Of a stretch of DNA of 64,000 nucleotides, positions 61,001 to 64,000 are shown piece after piece; position 1 is the stretch's first letter; the number at the start of each line of letters is the position of its first letter. The DNA comes from Limnomonas spitsbergensis. Its lineage: Eukaryota; Chlorophyta; Chlorophyceae; Chlamydomonadales. Below the pieces are notes generated by a model that saw only the letters and a program-made list of their open reading frames with translations, searched no databases and was not told where the DNA came from. The translations under genes and the position numbers were made by a program. The stretch lies in NCBI GenBank assembly GCA_037349105.1, contig JAYJMM010000032.1, positions 248,001 through 312,000 on the forward strand, in the 5' to 3' direction.

Positions 61001-64000
61001 CAGGTCAGTGGTGCGTGTGGAGGGGGGGGTGCAGGCTAGTGCTAACTTCAATGTGCACCGGAAGCCATTTCTTTCAGTTCTGCACTGAAGGCGCAGCAGC
61101 AGGTCAGTGGTGCGTGTCGAGGGGGGGGTACAGGCTAGTGCTAACTTCAGTGCGCACCAGAAGCCATTTCTTTCAGTTCTGCACTGAAGGCGCCGCAGCA
61201 GGTCAGTGGTGCGTGTGGAGGGGGGGGTGCAGGCTAGTGCTAACTTCAATGTGCACCAGAAGCCATTTCTTTCAGTTCTGCACTGTCGGCGCTGCAACAG
61301 GTCATTGGGTGTGTGTGGGTGGGTGGGAGGGGGGGGGGGGTGCAGGCTAGCGCTCACTCCAGTGCGCACCAAACGCCATTTCTTTTAGTTCTGCACTAAA
61401 GGCCCCGCAGCAGGTCAGTGGTGGGTGGGAGGGGGGGGAGGGGGGGTGCAGGCTAGTGCTAACTTCCGTGGGGGGGTGCAGGCTAGTGCTCACTCAGGTG
61501 TGCGCCAGACGAGGACAAGGACCCGTTCTCCCGACACATTGAGGGCTCGAAACCCTGCACCTTGAACCCTCGTCTCTGGACGTCCCCTGGCGAATGAAGA
61601 TCCAATCTCCTGTCATGTTGAAGGTGTTTAATCTCTGCGCCTTGGACCCTCCTCCTCGAGTGTCCCCTGGCTGATGGAAGAAGCAGCCCCCAGAAAGAAT
61701 CAAGGCTTTAAACCCTACATCTTGGACCCGCCTCCTTTGACGTCCTGGCGGATGGAAGATGCATTCTCCTGTCAGGTACAAGGTGTTTAAACCCTGAGCC
61801 TAGAACCCTTCTCCTCGAATGTCCCAACGGATGGAAGATGCATTCTTCAGGCACGTGGAAGGCATCAATTCCTTAATCCTCCCCTTCAGGTCCACCGGCA
61901 GATGAAGACGCGTTATCCAGGCATGCGGACGCTTTGAAATCCTCAAACCTTTAACCTGAACCCTCAACCCTGAGCCCAGCCCTTAATACCCACTGCCAGG
62001 TGAAGATGCGGTCTCCAGGCATGTGGAGTGTGGACGCGTTCTAAACCTCAACCCTCAACCCTCAACTCTCCCCTTAGGGTCTGCTGGCTGATGAGGATGC
62101 GTTTTCCATGCACCTGGACGCACCTGGCGTGCTGGCCTGGCTGCTGGACCTCCTTCAGGCTGCAGCCAGTGACAACCGGTTGAATTCGCAGCCGACACGC
62201 ATGGCAGCGGCCATGAGGGCGTCGCTGCTGCTGCCCTCAGGGGTGGGGTCCGGGGCGGGAGGTGCGGCCTGGTGGGGACAGGTCCCAGAAGACGGCTCCG
62301 CCCGGCTGCCGTGCGGTGCCCCGCACTGCGAGGACATGGACGCGCTCGGGTTGACGGGTGGGCTGGACGTGGCTGCGCCGGCGGCAGGGATGGGTGCGGC
62401 TGCGGCGTGGGATGACGCCTGCTCCGGCGACGGCTGCCGCGCGACCCAGGCCGATCCGGGCCTTGCGACGGCGGTTTCGGAGCTCGACCTCGTCTGCTGC
62501 TGCATGTCGGCTCAGGTGCTGGGCCTGATGGCGTCCCGGCAGGCGGCGTCCAGGCAGGACGGCAAAGGCGACGTTACAGGCGCAGGCGGCGGCAGCAGCG
62601 GCCCTGCTGGTCGAGCAGCGGCGGCGGCGACTGCGCCGCCGCCGCTGCTGCTGCTCCTGCAGCTGGGTGGCGGCGGGCGGCGCTGGCAGCAGCGCGGGGC
62701 CAGCGGGGTCGCCGTCGAGGCGGCGCTGCTGCGCACGACCTGTGCGTTGCTGCAGGGAGGAGACGTGCTGGGCTGGAGGGGCGAGGCGGAGACCGCGACA
62801 GCGTTGCGGTTGCATCGCCGGAGGATGGCTGCGGTGCATGCGGCAGCAGAGGCGTGCAATGCAGCGCTGCAGGGACTGGATGTCCATGAGCTATCCGATG
62901 TGAGGATACGGGGAGGGTCGGGAAAGCCAGCTGGCTGAAAAGGGAAGCAACGTTTTTAATTCGAATTTGAATTTGAGGAAATTAGCCGGCATGGCCTCGG
63001 AGGAATGTATCAAATCCCTCATTCCAAGCGAGCATTTTTGTGCTGGACAGATGCTGCCTAGCAGCCCACGTTTGAACGTGGTTTTTGTACCCACCATCTA
63101 ATGCCCTGCCCCGATCCCTTACTTTCGGTCCAACGGATTAGATCATAACCTCATACCGTACTGTATAGAGGTAATGAGTCAATCCGCGGGGTTGGAAAAT
63201 GAGCCGGTATGAGTCCTAAACCCTTTACCGGATGAATTGTTCTCAACCAGCCCCGCTAAACCTGTTTTCTTGTAAACAGATATCGGTAGGCCACCGGGCA
63301 GGTTGAAAACATCTTTCGCCTGTGATGAAGGTGCCTGTTCCAATTTTTTGACGGGTCACAGTATTTTCTTCACACACACACACACACACTCTCTCTCTCT
63401 CTCACACTCTCTCTCACACACTCACACACACACTCACACACAAGGAGGATTTTGGATGCAGATGCATGCACGATGTGTCCGCAACCAGCAACCTCTCCTT
63501 CTCCCCCCACTCCCCCCCCCCTCAGGTCATCAAGGCTGCCTCGGCCCGACCGCTGCCAAGATCAGTAGTGCGCCCAGCCCCCGGCTGCCAAACACCCGCA
63601 CCCGGTGGGCGGGGGCCTGCAGCTGCTGCGGCTGCTGCCCTGCCGGCGGTCCTACTGCTGCCGGCGCTGGCCGAGGGGCTCGCGGCCGATTGCGTTTCCC
63701 CGGACACGAAGACCGCGCTGGCATGCATTGTCGCCACGCTGCTGAGCGAGCAGGCCCTGGCCGCACACGTGCTAAGGGGCGGCGCCTTTGAAGCGGGTGA
63801 GAGGGGAGAGCTTAAACTTAGTCCAAGTCGGGTGGGCTGGAGAAAGAGGGAGGAAAACAGGCGTGAAGCAGAGTGTGTGAACAAACATGCTCTGTTGTGA
63901 GCTCTGTCTTTGCCCAGCTTAGGCTTGCAGCATGATGGGAGCTGCCTCGGCGCTACGTCCGACCTGGGGTGGCTGGGTTACACGCCTCACTGCAGGGCGC
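37007..64000 (+). CDS. RTTN: Rotatin-like centriole/basal-body protein, at least 27 exons, 3' truncated by window
   Basis: Rotatin is a large ARM-repeat protein needed for centriole and basal-body assembly. Exons: 37007-37100, 37181-37272, 37425-37461 (donor uncertain), 37647-38183, 38452-38742, 39244-39393, 40434-40590, 42219-42330, 42912-43382, 43678-43794, 44196-44371, 44992-45226, 45874-46080, 47579-47662, 48737-48905, 49340-49514, 50916-51040, 51665-51759, 52238-52991, 53349-54271, 56267-56548, 57514-57696, 58494-58592, 60050-60220, 62078-62899, 63526-63796, 63923-64000+. Phases agree at all junctions. About 2300 aa so far; human rotatin is about 2226. The N-terminal LGHPLPEVRTRALQSLEF matches the RTTN_N signature (LGHxLxEIRxRAL). 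ALAELAHAVSVDFPAEL (exon 8) and DVDNLLAVLGNTSL (exon 19) also fit the family. Leu/Ala-rich helical repeats run throughout. Intron 2 appears to use a GC donor (aag|gcaagt). Start: tandem ATGs at 37007 and 37010. Confidence 0.85.
39530..39655. repeat. Short tandem repeat (caggcaagtaacgcaagtaa)
   Basis: About five degenerate units in rotatin intron 6. Confidence 0.75.
40080..40433. repeat. Ladder of rotatin exon 7 head plus acceptor copies
   Basis: Three decoy copies (about 40079, 40204, 40323) of the acceptor and the first ~40 nt of exon 7 (ggccagatccggcagatcta) precede the real one at 40434. The nearest copies are almost identical, the farthest degenerate. Spacing is about 120 bp. Confidence 0.9.
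41310..41690. repeat. About 130-bp degenerate tandem repeat, 3 copies
   Basis: Units contain ctaatggacttggttgactc, acgagggaggtgg and acctggccctgaggaccat. In rotatin intron 7; origin unclear. Confidence 0.75.
42580..42905. repeat. Interstitial telomere-like tract
   Basis: Dense degenerate CCCTAAA/CCCTGAA words ahead of rotatin exon 9. Confidence 0.85.
43490..43660. repeat. About 22-bp repeat (acccccactcacccacaacc)
   Basis: Pyrimidine-rich tandem units before rotatin exon 10. Confidence 0.8.
44372..44991. repeat. Double ladder: rotatin exon 11 tails and an exon 12 head copy
   Basis: After exon 11, three copies of its last ~80 nt with donor occur near 44390-44460, 44505-44590 and 44710-44800 (for example ccagctagatgacggagcgc). 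Just before exon 12, 44886-44960 repeats the interior of exon 12 (tttgtgacccctcgg...; caaggacgccggcgcctgta). Confidence 0.85.
45300..45760. repeat. Ladder of rotatin exon 12 tail plus donor copies
   Basis: Three copies, near 45336, 45480 and 45665, of gcgaggcggggaagctggtc plus the following gtgagaggtgtgagaggccc and the cgtatacgt word. Spacing ~140-190 bp. Confidence 0.9.
46115..46305. repeat. Copies of rotatin exon 13 tail plus donor
   Basis: ccggggaggaccatcaggag (46130) and caaggacgaccagcgggatg (46246) repeat the exon edge at 46043-46086. Both run through the gctcag donor site. Confidence 0.9.
46640..47575. repeat. About 62-bp array of 14 decoy acceptors plus exon 14 heads
   Basis: Each unit carries ctggcag followed by gaggtgctcgtgtcc, which is the real exon 14 acceptor plus its first 15 nt. 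A short pyrimidine-rich block containing an in-frame TGA follows. The real exon 14 (47579) is the last unit of the array. Confidence 0.95.
47780..48190. repeat. 20-21 bp minisatellite (agtgcgcaccagacccgttt)
   Basis: About 19 units in rotatin intron 14. The motif agtgcgcaccagac also appears in the 60.4-61.4 kb array. Confidence 0.95.
49085..49339. repeat. Ladder of rotatin exon 16 head plus acceptor copies
   Basis: Two copies, at about 49108 (gtcctgatggggtgggcctt, extending through aaggacgatccccaggcgg) and 49220 (agccctgatgcagtgggccc), precede the real exon at 49340. Confidence 0.92.
49567..49608. repeat. Small perfect hairpin
   Basis: ttacggtggctga / tcagccaccgtaa with a 16-nt loop, in rotatin intron 16. 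Confidence 0.85.
49740..49802. repeat. Copy of rotatin exon 16 tail and downstream intron
   Basis: gaggcgggtgtgggcacacg followed by ctgctttgtaa parallels 49510-49545 (ggaggtgggagggggcacac, gttgctttgtaa). Confidence 0.8.
50325..50915. repeat. Ladder of rotatin exon 17 head plus acceptor copies
   Basis: Acceptor-plus-head copies near 50335 (cgcaggcagcactcgttaag), 50427 (caggcagcagctgttaagca), 50576 (gcaggcgtcgcgtgtgctgc) and 50845 (agcaggcgtcgcaaatattg) lead up to the real exon at 50916. Confidence 0.85.
50695..50812. repeat. ACCGGT-rich AT palindrome cluster
   Basis: Several accggta/taccggt words around ttaataatcggtattatata form overlapping inverted repeats within the exon 17 ladder. Confidence 0.6.
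51200..51660. repeat. Pyrimidine-rich repeat before rotatin exon 18
   Basis: Degenerate ~50-90 bp units of ccccctctgcctgcccctca-type text lead into the acceptor. Strong C/T strand bias. Confidence 0.8.
51960..52236. repeat. Telomere-like repeats (aaaccaggggccatcaaccc)
   Basis: About nine units before rotatin exon 19. No clear exon 19 similarity. Confidence 0.85.
53120..53325. repeat. Hexanucleotide tract (ctcatg)n
   Basis: Degenerate ctcatg/ctcatt repeats in rotatin intron 19. Simple sequence. Confidence 0.85.
54390..55500. repeat. 32/33-bp minisatellite, about 31 copies, in rotatin intron 20
   Basis: Unit tgtcatgcaggacgtggctg plus gagggtgggg(g). Because 32- and 33-bp units alternate, all three plus frames stay open for more than 300 codons; these are artefacts. 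Just upstream, cagggcagcggcagcttcca (54424) and ctggtggcagggagcaccg (54481) are decayed copies of the exon 20 tail. Confidence 0.95.
55925..56266. repeat. Ladder of rotatin exon 21 head plus acceptor copies
   Basis: Five copies of cagcagggtctcgtcagcat plus ggacatgctggaggagcc, near 55921, 55986, 56046, 56118 and 56190, precede the real exon at 56267. Telomere-like aaccctaaaccct spacers lie between them. Confidence 0.95.
56612..56680. repeat. Copy of rotatin exon 21 tail
   Basis: ctgctcccagccgaggcgtg plus ggccaatgtttggac repeats 56510-56545. The copy starts within 65 bp of its source. Confidence 0.92.
57100..57513. repeat. Ladder of rotatin exon 22 head and acceptor copies
   Basis: A long decayed copy (57108-57150: atcagcggtacggattggct ... 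gagtagggactg) matches exon 22 (ttcagcggtacgtactggct ... cagtagggaccc). It is followed by seven 45-bp units of acccctttaccctatacagt plus tcccctgaccccctaaccct that repeat the acceptor text. Confidence 0.92.
57760..57915. repeat. CA/CT microsatellite
   Basis: (ca)n and (ctctcaca)n tract after rotatin exon 22. Confidence 0.95.
57925..58493. repeat. Ladder of rotatin exon 23 head plus acceptor copies
   Basis: Five copies of cagtgcctgtcagcacgcgc plus agcctccatga-like text at about 57931, 58079, 58185, 58300 and 58387, with divergence generally rising with distance from the real exon (58494). Confidence 0.92.
58593..59150. repeat. Ladder of rotatin exon 23 tail plus donor copies
   Basis: The exon 23 edge ccgacaggccagaccatgta plus agtgcaacagccag recurs near 58885-58930, 58990-59042 and 59105-59140. 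Between them are many short units (gggcaaacaattgaaatgca plus acagacgggcagggc). Confidence 0.92.
59157..59288. repeat. Perfect 49-bp inverted repeat
   Basis: Arms 59157-59205 and 59240-59288 appear perfectly complementary (cgtatatatacacagcttgc ... / ... gcaagctgtgtatatatacg), with a 34-nt spacer. Lies in rotatin intron 23. Confidence 0.95.
59505..60049. repeat. Ladder of rotatin exon 24 head plus acceptor copies
   Basis: Copies of catgcaggactggacagtgc plus agatgagccgcctgc occur near 59511, 59634, 59699, 59836 and 59936. The nearest reads gcaggactggaggttgcaga plus tgagccgcctgctccctct. Confidence 0.95.
60360..61460. repeat. About 119-bp tandem array, roughly 9 units, after rotatin exon 24
   Basis: Each unit holds gcactgaaggcgccgcagca followed by ggtcagtgg. 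This resembles the exon 24 tail and donor (gcgctggcggccttgctgca, ggtaagg). Then come a G run, aggctagtgctaacttcagt and gcgcaccagaagccatttct. The 119-bp length makes several spurious long frames. Confidence 0.92.
61500..62077. repeat. Ladder of rotatin exon 25 head copies
   Basis: About seven decaying copies of ctgctggctgatgaggatgc plus gttttccatgcacctggacgc (for example ctggcggatggaagatgcat, cacgtggaaggcatc, gccaggtgaagatgcggtct). The last unit is the real exon at 62078. Confidence 0.88.
62900..63360. other. Rotatin intron 25, proximal part
   Basis: No repeat ladder or gene recognised in this stretch of the intron. Confidence 0.5.
63362..63445. repeat. CA/CT microsatellite
   Basis: (ca)n/(ct)n tract before rotatin exon 26. 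Confidence 0.95.

Overview
This is a eukaryotic nuclear window, most likely from a flagellate green alga (chlorophyte or prasinophyte grade). The reasons are GC-rich alanine/glycine-heavy exons, many short exons with GT-AG introns, hundreds of interspersed TTTAGGG/CCCTAAA-type (plant/algal telomere-like) words, a TGTAA word shortly after one stop codon, and a centriolar gene. A pyramimonadalean such as Cymbomonas is a guess only. No bacterial-style operon, rRNA gene, convincing tRNA gene or CRISPR array was seen.

Layout. (1) 180-9618, minus strand: a complete ten-exon DEAD-box RNA helicase of 750 aa, close to the plant RH26/RH31 / Mss116 group. (2) 9.6-16.8 kb: intergenic, with decayed copies of an element carrying a BED-like zinc finger. 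(3) 16866-19557, plus: a four-exon, 541-aa protein ending in a Janus/phosphohistidine-phosphatase-like domain that lacks the expected histidine. (4) 19.6-22.7 kb: dispersed repeats. (5) 22713-29944, plus: a complete nine-exon, 340-aa DHHC palmitoyltransferase. (6) 30-37 kb: a second decayed zinc-finger element, a MITE-like element with terminal inverted repeats and two long fold-back hairpins. (7) 37007-64000, plus: a rotatin (RTTN)-like centriole/basal-body ARM-repeat protein, at least 27 exons and about 2300 residues, running off the right end. All exon chains were assembled by eye. Exon phases agree across every junction, and the three complete coding sequences are exact multiples of three.

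The most striking feature is in the introns. In the helicase, DHHC and rotatin genes, many introns contain tandem, decaying copies of the edge of the neighbouring exon together with its splice site. Some ladders repeat the 3' splice site plus the first 15-60 nt of the next exon; others repeat the last 20-60 nt of the previous exon plus the 5' splice site. The copies are usually separated by CCCTAA-like spacers. Some ladders are old and divergent, others are clean minisatellites. The best case is rotatin intron 13, where fourteen decoy copies of the acceptor plus exon head precede the real exon 14. Intron growth by repeated duplication across exon-intron junctions appears to be a general process here, and I know of no description of it in this form.

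The four genes have unrelated roles (RNA remodelling, a possible regulator, protein S-acylation, centriole assembly) and show no sign of acting as one pathway. What unites the window is the shared mode of intron expansion.
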